DNA of 64,000 nt from Candidatus Villigracilis proximus (GTDB taxonomy: Bacteria > Chloroflexota > Anaerolineae > Anaerolineales > Villigracilaceae). The stretch covers positions 1-64,000 of the forward strand of contig JADKBB010000018.1 of the NCBI GenBank assembly GCA_016715195.1. The letters are read 5' to 3'. This document shows positions 1 through 9,805 of the stretch, in pieces (the first letter of the stretch is position 1; every line of letters begins with the position of its first letter). The translations under genes and the position numbers were made by a program. The notes under the pieces were generated by a model, which worked only from the letters and a program-made list of their open reading frames with translations, searched no databases and was not told the origin of the DNA.

Positions 1-759
1 CGCCCATCGGTACGCCGCCTGCTATTGATTTTGCACAAGTTAATAGATCAGGTGTCACTCCAAAATGTTGAATGGCAAACATTTTACCTGTGCGCCCAAA
101 GCCCGTTTGGATTTCGTCCACGATCAACAATGCGCCGCGCTCATCGCAGATTCTGCGCGCTGCTTGAATATATTCCGCGGTGGCGGGATACACTCCGCCC
201 TCACCTTGCACCACTTCGAGAATTACCGCAGCGGTCTCTTCATTTACGGCTTTCTCCAAAGCTTCGATATTGTTATATGCCACATGCGAAACACCCGGCA
301 AAAGCGGCTCGAATCCTTCACGATATTTTTTGTTATATGTCGCTGAGAGTGAACCATAGGTTCGTCCGTGAAAGGCACGCATGGCGGCGATGAAGTTTTT
401 GCGCCCGGTGGAAATACGCGCAAATTTGAAAGCCGCTTCCACAGACTCTGTCCCTGAGTTACAGAAAAGACTCTATCCAAACCCGGGACAAGCGCTGTGA
501 TCTTCTCCATCAGCATGGCGCGTTGATCGTTGGGGAAGGTTTCAAAAAGCGTTATCAGCGTATTGGCCTGCTTATAGAGCGCCTCAGCAATTTTCGGGTG
601 AGCGTGACCGAGGTTGGCAACGCCATGTCCGGATGAACAATCCAAATATTCCACGCCGTTCTCGTCAAACAACGAAGCGCCCTGTCCACGGACGATCGTT
701 AATGTTTGTTTGGCATATACACCAGAAGTATATTTATTTTCTGTTTCAACAATATTCAT
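1..759 (-). CDS. lysJ: LysW-type acetylornithine/aminoadipate-semialdehyde aminotransferase (ArgD/LysJ), partial and frameshifted
   Basis: Class III PLP aminotransferase that transfers the amino group to the LysW-bound semialdehyde, making ornithine- or lysine-LysW. The start at 759 follows a GGAGA ribosome site and opens MNIVETENKYTSGVYAKQ; the fold-typical SSGHGVANLGHAHP stretch follows. The frame is lost at the A-run 465-468: adding one base restores CNSGTESVEAAFKFAR and then AMRAFHGRTYGSLSAT, and the frame then stays open to the window edge through VDEIQTGFGRTG and TCAKSIAGG, whose lysine should bind PLP. The C-terminal third lies outside the window. It is the last visible gene of the arg/lys operon, 72 bases after carB. 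LysJ versus ArgD cannot be told from sequence; the neighbouring lysW-X-Y-Z genes favour carrier-bound substrates. Confidence 0.85.
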
Positions 760-779
760 GGTTTCTCCAAATTAAATTT

Positions 780-821
780 AGAATGAAGAATGCAGATTTT
801 TTATTCCGCATTCTTCATTCT
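780..821. repeat. intergenic hairpin repeat (GAATGAAGAATGC family)
   Basis: GAATGAAGAATGC at 781-793 is repeated as its exact reverse complement at 808-820, extendable by one pair. It fills the gap between carB and lysJ inside the operon. Related words (GAAGGATGAATGATGAA) occur within carB and carA. It has no clear T-tract on the minus strand and would be a poor terminator. Confidence 0.7.
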
Positions 822-831
822 GACTTCTCCA

Positions 832-3800
832 TTAAGAAAAGTGACTCTGTAAACTTCGATAACTCAATTCTTTTTTGCGGATGGCTTGAATGGCAGCGAC
901 CGCCGCTGTCCCTGCAGAGAGCGTGGTCAATAATGGAACATTCATCGCGATGGCCGCAGAACGAATCGCTGCGCCATCACTGTGTGCATGCGGACCCAAC
1001 GGCGTGTTTAGCACCAGTTGGATCTTTCCGGAACGGATCAAATCTACAATTTGAGTGGAACCATCCATTGCTTTCTCAACAACTTCCACCGCCATGTTTG
1101 CTTTCTGACACATGTCCGCAGTACCCGGTGTGGCATAAAGACGAAAGCCCATACGATACATATCACGCGCAAATTTCAAACCAGCGCTCTTGTCATAATC
1201 ATTGACCGTAATCAGCACTGCGCCGCTTTGCGGCAAACCTGTACCCGCCGCAATCTGTGATTTGGCGAAAGCATGCCCAAAGTGAGAAGCATGTCCCATC
1301 ACTTCACCCGTGGAATGCATTTCGGGGCCGAGCAATGAACTTGAGCCGGATAATTTCTTGAATGGCAAAACAGCCTCTTTGACAAAAAATCCGTCTACAC
1401 GCGGTTCTTCCAAAATACCAAGACTCTCCAAACTACTGCCCGCCATTACTTGCGCAGCGGCGTATGCGAGATTTAATCCCGTGGCCTTGCTGGCATACGG
1501 CACAGTGCGCGAAGCACGCGGATTCACTTCCAGCACGCAGACTACTTCATCTTTCAGCGCGAATTGCACGTTCATTAATCCGCGCACACCGAGCGCGAGA
1601 CCGAGCTGTTCGGTGTACTCGCGCATAATGCCAAGATGATATTCACTGACTTTATACGGAGGAAGGACACAAGCCGCATCACCCGAATGAACGCCTGCTT
1701 CTTCGATATGTTGCATGATCGCCCCGACAACGACTCGCTCGCCGTCTGCGAGTGCATCCACATCGATCTCGAAAGCGTCTTCCATAAATTTATCGATCAA
1801 GATCGGTTGACCAGGAGCCGCCTCAATCGCCTTTTGAATGAATCCCGCCAAATGGGGCTCAGACTCCACTAAAGCCATTGCCCGCCCGCCCAACACAAAC
1901 GATGGACGCACTAAAACAGGATACCCGATTCTTTCAGCAATAACACGTGCTTCTTCAATGGAGCGCGCAATTCCATTTTCGGGCTGGGGCACATCCAACT
2001 CTTTGAGCAGTTTTGCGAATTCTTCGCGGTCTTCAGAGAGTTGAATGGCATGCGGTGACGTGCCCAAAATTTTGACACCCGCCGCTTCGAGTCCTGCCGC
2101 GAGATTGAGCGGAGTCTGTCCGCCGAATTGCACGATAACGCCGACTGGATTTTCGAGATCAATCACATTCAAAACATGTTCAAGTGTTAATGGTTCAAAA
2201 TACAAACGGTCTGCGGTGTCGTAATCGGTTGAGACGGTTTCAGGATTGCAGTTGTACATGATGGTTTCGTATCCCATCTTTGATAATGCAAACGCGGCCT
2301 GACAACAGCAGTAATCAAATTCAATTCCTGACCAATACGATTGGTCCGCCGCCGAGGATTAAGATTTTCTGTAATCCGTCGGACGGGACTCATCTTCCAT
2401 TTCGTAGGCGCTGTAGAGATAGGGAGTCTGTGATTCGAATTCTGCTGCGCAAGTGTCGACTCTTTGGAATGTAGGCGTTATTCCTAATGACTTCCTTAGC
2501 TCACGGAAGGATGAATGATGAATTATGAAGGATGAATCTAGAAGGCGGGAGATGTGCGAGTCGGCGAATCCCATTTGTTTGGCGTTTCGGAGAAGGACTT
2601 TCAGTTCTGCCTCCTGCCTTCCGCCTTCTGCGTTCTGCGCTCCGAAATTCCTAAGTTCTAATTCGCAATTTCTAATTTCATTCATCTGTGCGAGATACCA
2701 GAGATCATATCCAGTTGCTTTGGAAATGTCTTCTAATGAAAGTCCCTGCTGAATGGCGCGATACACGCGGAATAAACGATCGGCGGTGGGGACTTGCAGA
2801 GTGGCGAATGTTTCAGGATCAGCAACCAGTTCTCGGTTAGGCCCCGAAGCGTCGAGTGCGTCCACGCCAATTTCCAAAGATTGAATCGCTTTGTTCAAGG
2901 CTTCTGGAAATGTCCGGCCGAGAGCCATCGCCTCACCCACTGATTTCATTTGCGGGCCGAGAGTCGAATCCACGCCGGGGAATTTTTCAAAAGCCCAACG
3001 CGGAATTTTCACTACGACATAATCGAGCGAAGGTTCAAAGGCGGCTTTGGTTTGCTTGGTGATGTCGTTGGTGATTTCGTCGAGGGTGTAACCAACGGCG
3101 ACGAGTGCGGCGAGTTTGGCAATTGGGAAACCCGTGGCTTTAGACGCAAGCGCCGACGAACGACTGACACGCGGATTCATTTCGATGACAACGACGCGCC
3201 CCGTTTTGGGATCAACACCGAATTGCACATTCGAGCCGCCTGTTTCCACGCCGACAGCGGACAGCACGCGATGGGCAATATCACGCAAAACTTGATACTC
3301 GCGATCAGTAAGCGTTTGCGCGGGCGCAACGGTAATGCTGTCGCCGGTATGCACACCCATCGGGTCGAGATTTTCGATGGAACACACAACGACAAAGTTA
3401 TCGGCTTTATCGCGCATGACTTCGAGTTCGTATTCTTTCCAACCCATGACAGACTCTTCGAGCCAGGCCTGACCAATTGGCGATTCAGAAATTGCACTGC
3501 GGACAGCTTCTTGAAGTTGATCGGGTTCATAAACCCACGACGCGCCCGTGCCGCCCATCGCAAACGAAGCGCGGACTAAAACCGGATAGCCCGTTTGCTT
3601 GATGATCTCTTCTGCTTCAGCCAACGAATACGCTGCGCCGCCATGCGGAATTGGAATGCCAACTTTTTGCATGGTCTCGCGAAACAACATGCGGTCTTCA
3701 GCGGCTTTGATGGCGGAAAGATTCGCGCCGATCAATTGCACGCCATATTTTTCAAGCACGCCATTTTCACTGAGCGCCAGCGCGAGATTTAATCCCGTTT

Positions 3801-4074
3801 GACCACCGACAGTGGGAAGCATGGCGTCGGGTTTTTCCTGCGCGATGATGGCTTCCAACGATTCGAGCGTGAGCGGTTCGATGTAAGTCGCGTCTGCAAT
3901 TTCAGGATCGGTCATGATCGTGGCCGGATTCGAGTTGACCAGTACCACGCGATAGCCTTCGGCTTTCAAAGCTTTGACAGCTTGTGTGCCAGAATAATCA
4001 AACTCTGCGGCTTGACCGATGACGATGGCCCCAGAGCCAGGGACGAGGATGGTGTGGATGTCTGTTCTTTTCAT
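832..4074 (-). CDS. carB: carbamoyl-phosphate synthase large subunit, with a local cluster of frameshifts
   Basis: Makes carbamoyl phosphate from ammonia, bicarbonate and two ATP, for arginine and pyrimidines. The N-terminal ATP-grasp half runs about residues 1-400 (GSGAIVIGQAAEFDYSGTQA, EMNPRVSRSSALASKATG), then the oligomerisation domain, then a second ATP-grasp half (EVNPRASRTVPYASKATG) and the MGS regulatory domain. Start ATG 4074 (MKRTDIHTIL) is preferred over GTG 4098. Between 2277 and 2380 three bases are missing: one each in the runs at 2376-2377, 2341-2342 and 2327-2328. Restoring them gives the conserved ILILGGGPNRIGQGIEFDYC. As three losses add up to one codon, both halves share a frame. 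The oligomerisation domain carries two extra segments made of repeat words (see 2505-2690). carA lies 10 bases upstream. Confidence 0.93.
2505..2690. repeat. repeat-derived segments inside carB
   Basis: Two stretches of low-complexity repeat words lie in frame in the carB oligomerisation domain. At 2505-2540, GAAGGATGAAT occurs twice (2506-2516, 2527-2537) around GATGAATTATGAAG; on the coding strand it reads SSFIIHHSSF. At 2610-2690, words such as CTGCCTTCCGCCTTCTGCG and CGCAATTTCTAATTTC encode NCELELRNFGAQNAEGGRQEAEL. Ordinary CarB is much shorter between LAQMNEI and LRNAKQMGF and between ISRLL and ELRKSLGI, so these look like insertions kept in frame. Confidence 0.65.
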
Positions 4075-4084
4075 TTTGATCTCA

Positions 4085-5217
4085 TTATTTCGCTCCACTT
4101 ATCATTTGAAAGAACTCGCCAAAAATATCATGCGCGTCATGCGGACCCGGCGCAGACTCGGGATGAAACTGCACGCTGAAGACTGGCTTGTTTTTCATTC
4201 GCAAACCTTCCAATGAGTCATCGTTCAAACTCTTGTAAGTGATTTCAACTTCGCTTGAATTCAAATCACCCGCAGTGACACAGTAATTATGATTCTGTGC
4301 AGTGATCAACACTTCACCCGATGGCAAATGTTGAACGGGATGATTACCGCCATGATGACCAAACTTGAGGCGATGAGTATCTGCGCCGAGTGCGCGACCA
4401 ATCAATTGATGTCCCAAACAAATGCCAAACATCGGCACACCGCTTGCGATCAATCCGCTCACCGCTTCAACAGCGTAAGGCAATCCCGCAGGGTCACCGG
4501 GGCCGTTGGACAAAAAGATTCCATCGGGTTTCAACGCCAACACTTCATCCGCAGTTGTATCCGCAGGGACAACGGTCACATTCGCGCCGTAACTTGAAAG
4601 GTGGCGCAGGATATTTTCTTTGATACCAAAGTCGTAAGCGACGATCGATAACTTCAGCATTCATCCTTCGAATTCTCAATTCTTTCCACCCACTTACTTC
4701 CCTCATCCCCCACCCACCGATAACTCTCCTCGCATGTCACTTCCTTCACCATATCGCGTCCATCGAGTCCCGCCCAATCACGCGCCATTTTCAATAACGT
4801 ATCTGCCGATGTTCCCTTAGTAGAAAGTGCCGCTTTTTGTGTGCCGCCATCGCGCAATTTGCGAGTCAGCCAGCGTGTGTCCACGCCGCTGATTCCCGGC
4901 ACATTATGCTGTGTCAGCCAGTCGGATAAAGAAAGCGCCGAACGCCAGTTCGACACCATCGGACTCAAAGAACGAATTACCGCCGCTGAAACCTGCGGTC
5001 TCGCAGACTCGTCATCCTCGGTATTAATTCCTACATTGCCAATATGCGACACAGTAAACAGCACCCCCTGTCCGCGATACGAGGGGTCGGTCAAAATTTC
5101 CTGATAGCCGGTCATGCTGGTGTTAAACACCAACTCAAACACGGCGTCAGTCTCCGCGCCGAAGGCCCGCCCCTCGATCACGGTTCCATCTTCCAATACA
5201 AGTGTGGCTAGTTTCAT
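4085..5217 (-). CDS. carA: carbamoyl-phosphate synthase small (glutaminase) subunit, frameshifted between its domains
   Basis: Hydrolyses glutamine and channels ammonia to CarB. Residues 1-185 form the CarA N-terminal domain (FNTSMTGYQEILTDPSYRGQ, GVDTRWLTRKLRD). The second part is a class I glutamine amidotransferase with the nucleophile in FGICLGHQLIGRALG and the His-Glu pair in VQFHPESAPG. The frame breaks at about 4658: the first part ends ...NSKDEC-stop at 4654 and the second can start at ATG 4660, overlapping by seven bases. One extra A would give NSKDEMLKLSIVAYDFG, a continuous 378-residue protein of normal length. The break falls in the interdomain linker, within a GAAGGATGAAT repeat word (4659-4669). 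A true split gene is possible but less likely, given similar breaks in neighbours. Confidence 0.92.
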
Positions 5218-5263
5218 ATATATGTCGGCTCCTTAATTTGGCCGATTATAATGTCTAAACAAA

Positions 5264-6079
5264 TTACTGGATAACTGTTCCATTGCCAGCCAAAGCATTC
5301 GAAATCGGATTCTGAATCCGCCCGTCCGCAATGATGACGCGACTCACGCCGCCTTTGAGCGCTTCTTCTGCGCCTAAAACTTTTTTCTTCATGCGACCTT
5401 GAGCCGCTTCACTCGCCGCCGCCAACTGACTCTGCGGCAGTTGCCGAATGAGAGTCGACTCGTCTGGGAAATTCTTCATCAGCCCGGGGACAGCCGTCAG
5501 CAATAACAAATTCTCCGCCTTAAACGCAGACGCCACCATCGCCGCCGCGCGGTCAGCATCCACATTCAACGCCTCCCCTTTTTCACTGACAGCCACAGGC
5601 GCAATCACAGGCAAATAACCCGCATTCAACAACATCAAAAGCAACTCACTGTTGACCGTATCAATCTTCCCCGTGTAATCATCGCGGATGATCTTGCGCT
5701 TGCCGTTCTCAACACTCTGCACAGATTCTTTGCGTGTGGCTTGCATTAGTCTTCCATCTAATCCACATAACCCAAACGCATTGACTCCCAGCATTTGCAA
5801 TTGCTCGGTCAACAACGAATTGACCTTGCCATTCACCGCCATTAAAAAGATTTCAAGCGTCTTTCTATCGGTATAGCGTGACGTATAGCCCGAAGGCGAA
5901 GTGATCATCTTCGGCGGCGTACCAAGTCCCTCTCCCAACGCATTCGCCTCCGCAGAACCGCCATGCACAAAAACAAGGCGCTTGCCCTGCTTCAATAATT
6001 CCACCGCATCCGCACAGATCGCAGAAAAATCCACACCTTCCGTGCCGCCGAGTTTTACAACAGTAATTGATTCAGCCAT
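5264..6079 (-). CDS. lysZ: [LysW]-aminoadipate/glutamate kinase
   Basis: Amino-acid kinase family protein (271 residues) that phosphorylates the side-chain carboxylate of glutamate or aminoadipate held on LysW. Visible are the N-terminal VVKLGG nucleotide loop, FVHGGS substrate loop, GLCGLDGRLMQATRK and NVDADRAAAMVASAF with LTAVPGLM near the C terminus, all in LysZ/ArgB order. The insert PKMITSPSGYTSRYTDR resembles LysZ more than N-acetylglutamate kinase. The start at 6079 has GGAGAA close upstream. It lies between carA (46 bases downstream) and lysY, separated from lysY by a purine/pyrimidine hairpin. Confidence 0.9.
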   Translation of the reverse strand: MAESITVVKLGGTEGVDFSAICADAVELLKQGKRLVFVHGGSAEANALGEGLGTPPKMITSPSGYTSRYTDRKTLEIFLMAVNGKVNSLLTEQLQMLGVNAFGLCGLDGRLMQATRKESVQSVENGKRKIIRDDYTGKIDTVNSELLLMLLNAGYLPVIAPVAVSEKGEALNVDADRAAAMVASAFKAENLLLLTAVPGLMKNFPDESTLIRQLPQSQLAAASEAAQGRMKKKVLGAEEALKGGVSRVIIADGRIQNPISNALAGNGTVIQ

Positions 6080-6101
6080 AAGTTCTCCATATTGAAGAAA
6101 G

Positions 6102-6150
6102 AAGAAAGAGGAAAGAAAACTTTTCGGTTCTTTCTTCTTTCCTCTTTCTT
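6102..6150. repeat. intergenic hairpin repeat between lysY and lysZ
   Basis: AAGAAAGAGGAAAGAA at 6102-6117 pairs perfectly with its complement at 6135-6150 around a 17-base loop. The right arm reaches the lysY stop codon. It sits between two cotranscribed genes, so it is unlikely to be a plain terminator. Confidence 0.7.
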
Positions 6151-7182
6151 AGATCGGGTGCAACCCTGCGAATTCCAACCCCAGCGTCTCATCCCAACCC
6201 ATCATCAAATTCATACACTGCACCGCTGAACCAGACGCGCCCTTCATTAGATTATCAATCGCGCACATAGACACGATGTGACCATTGCTCTCGTCCAGTT
6301 CGAATCCTAAATCAGCATAATTTGAGCCAGCCAAAATCTTCGGCTCAGGCACACGATAAATCCCGCGCTGTTCCTTCACCACGCGCACGAACGGATTTTC
6401 GTTCGCCACTGCTCTATAAGCTTTCCACAAATCTTTTGTCGCCACACCAGGCTTGGCCTTGGCATGAGCCGTCGCCAACACCCCGCGGACCAAGTCCACA
6501 GCAGTCATCGTCAGCGAAACGTCCTTAACTCCCATTTCCTGAATCACTTCCGCTGTGTGACGATGACCAAACGCCGAAAACGTGCGGATCACATTCGCGC
6601 GCTCCGAATGCATCGAACCGGAATTTCCTTCCGCGCCGCCTTCTGATGAACCGACTTTAATTTCAATAATGACCGGAGAAGTTAAATCGATCAAATCCGC
6701 TTTGACCAATGGCAGCAGCGCGAGGTTGCTCGCCGTGGCATTGCATCCCACCCCGCTGATATAACTCGCGCCCGCAATTTCAGCGCGATGAAGTTCGGGC
6801 AAACCATACACAAACTTACTCAACCACTCCGGCGCGGCATGTTTCTCGCCATACCATTTTTCATAAAACGCCGCATCCCGCAGACGAAAGTCCGCCGCGA
6901 GGTCAACGATCTTTGTTCCCAGTTTTGCATACTGCTCAATGTTATGCTGCGCCTGTCCATGCGGCTGGGCGAGGAAAAGCACATCCACGGCTCCAACTGC
7001 GAAGGGTCGCTGAATTTCAACTGAGTCTTCTTTCGCAGATTGGGATGAGTCTGATACACATACTCACCCACACGCGAACGCGAAGTCACCTGCTTGATCT
7101 CCACATTCGGATGACCCAACAACAAACGTAATAATTCTCCGCCCCCATAACCAGAACCGCCGATAATAGAAACTGTAGTCAT
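6149..7182 (-). CDS. lysY: [LysW]-aminoadipyl/glutamyl-6-phosphate reductase, frameshifted
   Basis: NADPH-dependent reductase turning the LysW-bound acyl phosphate into a semialdehyde (ArgC family). Start ATG 7182 (MTTVSIIGGSGYGGGELLRLL) has GAGGAG ten bases upstream; the Rossmann loop is GGSGYGG. The catalytic cysteine is in YISGVGCNATASN, and the family motifs VGSSEGGAEGNSGSMHSERANVIR and NYADLGFELDE follow, split here as seen in the protein. The frame is lost at about 6991: adding one G (C on the plus strand) joins SQLEAVDVLFLAQPHGQ. Total length about 345 residues, as in the family. The start follows a hairpin repeat after lysX. Confidence 0.9.
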
Positions 7183-7211
7183 CAATAATTGCTCCTCAAA
7201 AACATTTAAAC

Positions 7212-7257
7212 AAGGACACAAGTCCACAAAGGAGCGGTTTTTTTTCTTTGTGTCCTT
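7212..7257. repeat. intergenic hairpin repeat (ACACAAAG family) between lysX and lysY
   Basis: AAGGACACAA at 7212-7221 is inverted at 7248-7257 (TTGTGTCCTT). The text CACAAGTCCACAAAGG in between is related to the CACAAAGACACAAAG repeat at 29251 and, more loosely, to CGCAGAGGCGCAGAG at 54551. Confidence 0.65.
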
Positions 7258-7262
7258 CGTGG

Positions 7263-8129
7263 TTAATGTTTTTCTTTCGCCGCTTTCACCGTATATTCCA
7301 CGATCTCACCCGCAATATCAATACCGCTCACAGGCTGCATGGTATGAAATTCCATCGTGTGATTGATCTCGTTGACCAAATAACCGCGCTCTGAATGTTC
7401 AATAAGATCAACAGCCAAGACTCCGCCGCCAACAGCCGCGGTGGCCTTCAAGCACATCTCTTCGATCTCAGGCGTGATGGGACATAACTCCCCTTCCCCG
7501 CCGCGCGCCGTGTTCGTGATCCAATGCTCAGACTTGCGATACATGGCAGTCAACACACGGTCACCGATCACAATCGCGCGGATGTCACGTCCCGGCTTCT
7601 TAATGAATTCCTGAATATAGAAAACAGAATGCTGCACAGAACCGAGCGTGGCCTTATGTTCAAGCACCGCTTCCGCTGCGTCACGATCATTGATCTTCGC
7701 CAGCAATCGTCCCCACGAACCAACAACAGGCTTCAACACAACCGGATACCCAAACGCTTCGATCGCATCCAACGCGGCTTCGGGTGTGAATGCCACCACA
7801 TTGCGCGGCTGCGGCACACCCGCCTTCGCCAGCATCGCAGACGTGGTCAACTTGTCACCGCAGATTTCAGCAACCATTGCAGTATTCACAGTTGGCACGC
7901 CAAATGAATTCAACAATCGCAGGGCATACAATCCGCTCGTGTAACTGATACTGCGCTCCAGCACCGCGTCAAACGCGCGCCACGGTTCAGGATTTTCCAG
8001 ATCAAATGAAATCGCGCGGTCATCGAGTCTTTCATAATCAATGCCGCGTTTTTCCATCGCCGCGAAAATCCATTTTTCTTCCACCCGCACACGGGAATAA
8101 AGAACACCAAGTTTTAGTCTTCGCTGCAT
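7263..8129 (-). CDS. lysX: LysW-glutamate/aminoadipate ligase
   Basis: ATP-grasp enzyme (288 residues) that joins the amino group of aminoadipate or glutamate to the C-terminal glutamate of LysW. Features: RVRVEEKWI near the N terminus, GYPVVLKPVVGSWGRLLAKI, HSVFYIQEFIKKPGRDIRAIV, the WITNTARGGEGELCP segment and the metal-binding VNEINHTMEF close to the C terminus. This matches Thermus-type LysX in layout. Which substrate it uses (lysine or arginine branch, or both) cannot be decided by eye; presence with argG, argH and carAB favours at least an arginine role. The upstream gap to lysW (75 bases) holds a hairpin repeat and only a weak ribosome site. Confidence 0.9.
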   Translation of the reverse strand: MQRRLKLGVLYSRVRVEEKWIFAAMEKRGIDYERLDDRAISFDLENPEPWRAFDAVLERSISYTSGLYALRLLNSFGVPTVNTAMVAEICGDKLTTSAMLAKAGVPQPRNVVAFTPEAALDAIEAFGYPVVLKPVVGSWGRLLAKINDRDAAEAVLEHKATLGSVQHSVFYIQEFIKKPGRDIRAIVIGDRVLTAMYRKSEHWITNTARGGEGELCPITPEIEEMCLKATAAVGGGVLAVDLIEHSERGYLVNEINHTMEFHTMQPVSGIDIAGEIVEYTVKAAKEKH

Positions 8130-8152
8130 AACATCACCATTGGATGACCACA

Positions 8153-8188
8153 GACCACGGACGACAGACCATTCCGTCGTCCGTGGTC
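8153..8188. repeat. intergenic hairpin repeat (GACCACGGACGAC family) between lysW and lysX
   Basis: GACCACGGACGAC at 8153-8165 has an exact inverted copy at 8176-8188. Next to it, CGTCCATCGTCG resembles the CCATCGTCCATTG text of the repeat at 31297-31340. Confidence 0.7.
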
Positions 8189-8203
8189 AATCGTCCATCG
8201 TCG

Positions 8204-8374
8204 TTATTCCCCCCAATCTTCCTGTTCCATGGGCGCGAGTTGCACGGCGGCAGGTTCAATTGAAGTCACTTCGAGATCAACACCGCAATCAGAGCATACG
8301 ATGATCTCGCCAGCTTCGGTTCCAGCATCCAATCCAATTTGAGCTTCACATTCAGGGCAGGTAACAGTAGACAT
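8204..8374 (-). CDS. lysW: LysW amino-group carrier protein
   Basis: A 56-residue acidic carrier on whose C-terminal glutamate the arginine/lysine intermediates are built. The translation begins MSTVTCPECEAQI and ends MEQEDWGE. Two CxxC pairs (TCPEC and VCSDC) form the zinc knuckle, and the C-terminal EDWGE is the diagnostic LysW tail whose last Glu is modified by LysX. ATG 8374 is preceded by AAAGGAGAAT. The gene starts three bases after the argH stop, so the two are probably translationally coupled. It is below the length limit used for most ORF lists and is easily missed. Confidence 0.95.
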   Translation of the reverse strand: MSTVTCPECEAQIGLDAGTEAGEIIVCSDCGVDLEVTSIEPAAVQLAPMEQEDWGE

Positions 8375-8376
8375 TT

Positions 8377-9738
8377 TTATTCTCCTTTGATTTGTTTAAT
8401 TTGATTTTTTACAGATTGGAGACTCGTGCCGCCAATCGCATTTCTTTTTTCAATGGACTTCATCGGGTCGAAGACTTGATACACATCCGCTTCAAATGCT
8501 GGACAGAGTGCCTGATACGCTTCGAGTGACAGTTCCTCCAACCCGACATTTTTCTCGCCAGCCTCGCGGACAGCTTTTCCTGCTATCGCGTGAGTCTCGC
8601 GAAACGGGATTCCTTTTTCAACCAGATAATCCGCCAGATCAGTCGCCATCATGAACGAGTCAATCGCGTTTCGCATTCGTTGAGGTTTGGCAGTGATCGT
8701 ATTGATCGCACCAGCAATGACAGGAAGAATCGCCAGCAACGTATCTGCCGCCGCAAAGACAGGCGCTTTATCTTCCTGTAAATCTTTATCGTAGGTGGAT
8801 GGCAAGCCTTTGAGCGTGGCGAGCAAACCCGTGAGCATTCCAATGAGTGTGCCAGCCTTGCCGCGAGTCAACTCAAACACATCGGGATTCTTTTTCTGCG
8901 GCATGAGACTCGAACCTGTCGAGAAGGCATCCGAAAGTTCGAAGAAACCGAACTCGGCGCTTGTATATAAAACAATTTGCTCCGAGAGCTTGCTCAAATG
9001 GATACCCGTCATCGTGGCGCAGAATAAGAACTCGGCGGCGAAGTCTCTGTCTGAAACAGAGTCGAGGCTGTTGGGTGAGGCAACTGCAAAGCCAAGCGAC
9101 TCAGCCAACGCAGCGCGGTCCACGGGTACGGGGGTGCCAGCCAATGCGCCAGAACCGAGAGGCAAAATCGAAACTCGTTTCACCAAATCGTTGAGTCTCT
9201 CACGGTCACGTTCGAGCGGATGATAATGACTCAGCCACCAGTGAGATAACAAAATCGGCTGGGCGCGTTGCAGATGAGTGTAGCCGGGCATGATGGTTTC
9301 ACCTGCGAGTTCAGCCTGCGCGAGCAATGCAGATTGCAGAATTCGGAATGCAGAATCTAATTCGGGAATGGCTTGTAACATCCACAATCTAAAATCGGTG
9401 GCGACTTGATCGTTGCGGCTTCTTCCAGTGTGGAGTTTGCCAGCGGTCACACCGATCAACTCGGTGAGGCGGCGCTCAACGGCGGTGTGAATATCTTCAT
9501 CGGAGGGGACGAAGATAAACTCTCCCGAAGCGAATTCTTTTCGGACGGTATCAAGCCCGAGTGAGATCGATGCGTGTTCTTCATCCAAAAGAATATTTGC
9601 CTTGTGCAAAGCATTCGCCCACGCGATGGAACCATCCACATCCTGAATTGCCATGCGCTGGTCAACAGGCAGGGATGAGTTCAGGTCCCAGGCTTGATCG
9701 TTAAGTTTTGTTGAAAAGCGGCCGCCCCAGAGGGTCAT
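8377..9738 (-). CDS. argH: argininosuccinate lyase
   Basis: Cleaves argininosuccinate to arginine and fumarate, the last step of arginine synthesis. About 453 residues in the fumarase/aspartase superfamily. Seen: LWGGRFSTKLND at the N terminus, HTGRSRNDQVATDFRLW, GYTHLQRAQPILLSHW, and the signature GSSLMPQKKNPD with its flexible catalytic serine. I chose ATG 9738 (MTLWGGRF) over the longer frame because AAGGAG lies six bases upstream and the extra N terminus is translated repeat sequence. It lies between argG and lysW in the same operon. Confidence 0.95.
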   Translation of the reverse strand: MTLWGGRFSTKLNDQAWDLNSSLPVDQRMAIQDVDGSIAWANALHKANILLDEEHASISLGLDTVRKEFASGEFIFVPSDEDIHTAVERRLTELIGVTAGKLHTGRSRNDQVATDFRLWMLQAIPELDSAFRILQSALLAQAELAGETIMPGYTHLQRAQPILLSHWWLSHYHPLERDRERLNDLVKRVSILPLGSGALAGTPVPVDRAALAESLGFAVASPNSLDSVSDRDFAAEFLFCATMTGIHLSKLSEQIVLYTSAEFGFFELSDAFSTGSSLMPQKKNPDVFELTRGKAGTLIGMLTGLLATLKGLPSTYDKDLQEDKAPVFAAADTLLAILPVIAGAINTITAKPQRMRNAIDSFMMATDLADYLVEKGIPFRETHAIAGKAVREAGEKNVGLEELSLEAYQALCPAFEADVYQVFDPMKSIEKRNAIGGTSLQSVKNQIKQIKGE

Positions 9739-9756
9739 GATTGCTCCTTGTTGGTA

Positions 9757-9792
9757 GGTAGGTAAATTGGGAAACCGATCTACCAATTTACC
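9757..9792. repeat. intergenic hairpin repeat between argG and argH
   Basis: GGTAAATTGG at 9761-9770 is inverted as CCAATTTACC at 9783-9792; GGTAGGTAGG precedes the left arm. The next bases, TTCCTAATTTCTAAT, match the words inserted in carB at 2640-2680. Confidence 0.6.
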
Positions 9793-9805
9793 AGATTCCT
9801 AATTT

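Noticed and set aside
244..430. Reading frame continuing the lysJ fragment with a different C terminus
   Set aside because: It is the out-of-frame tail after the break at 465; the true aminotransferase sequence continues in the next frame to base 1.
4085..4660. CarA glutaminase domain as an independent gene
   Set aside because: The domain arrangement and summed length equal normal CarA, and neighbouring genes have the same kind of one-base loss; kept as an open alternative only.
9739..9786. Longer N terminus for ArgH
   Set aside because: It translates the intergenic repeat; the family starts at TLWGGRF, right after AAGGAG.
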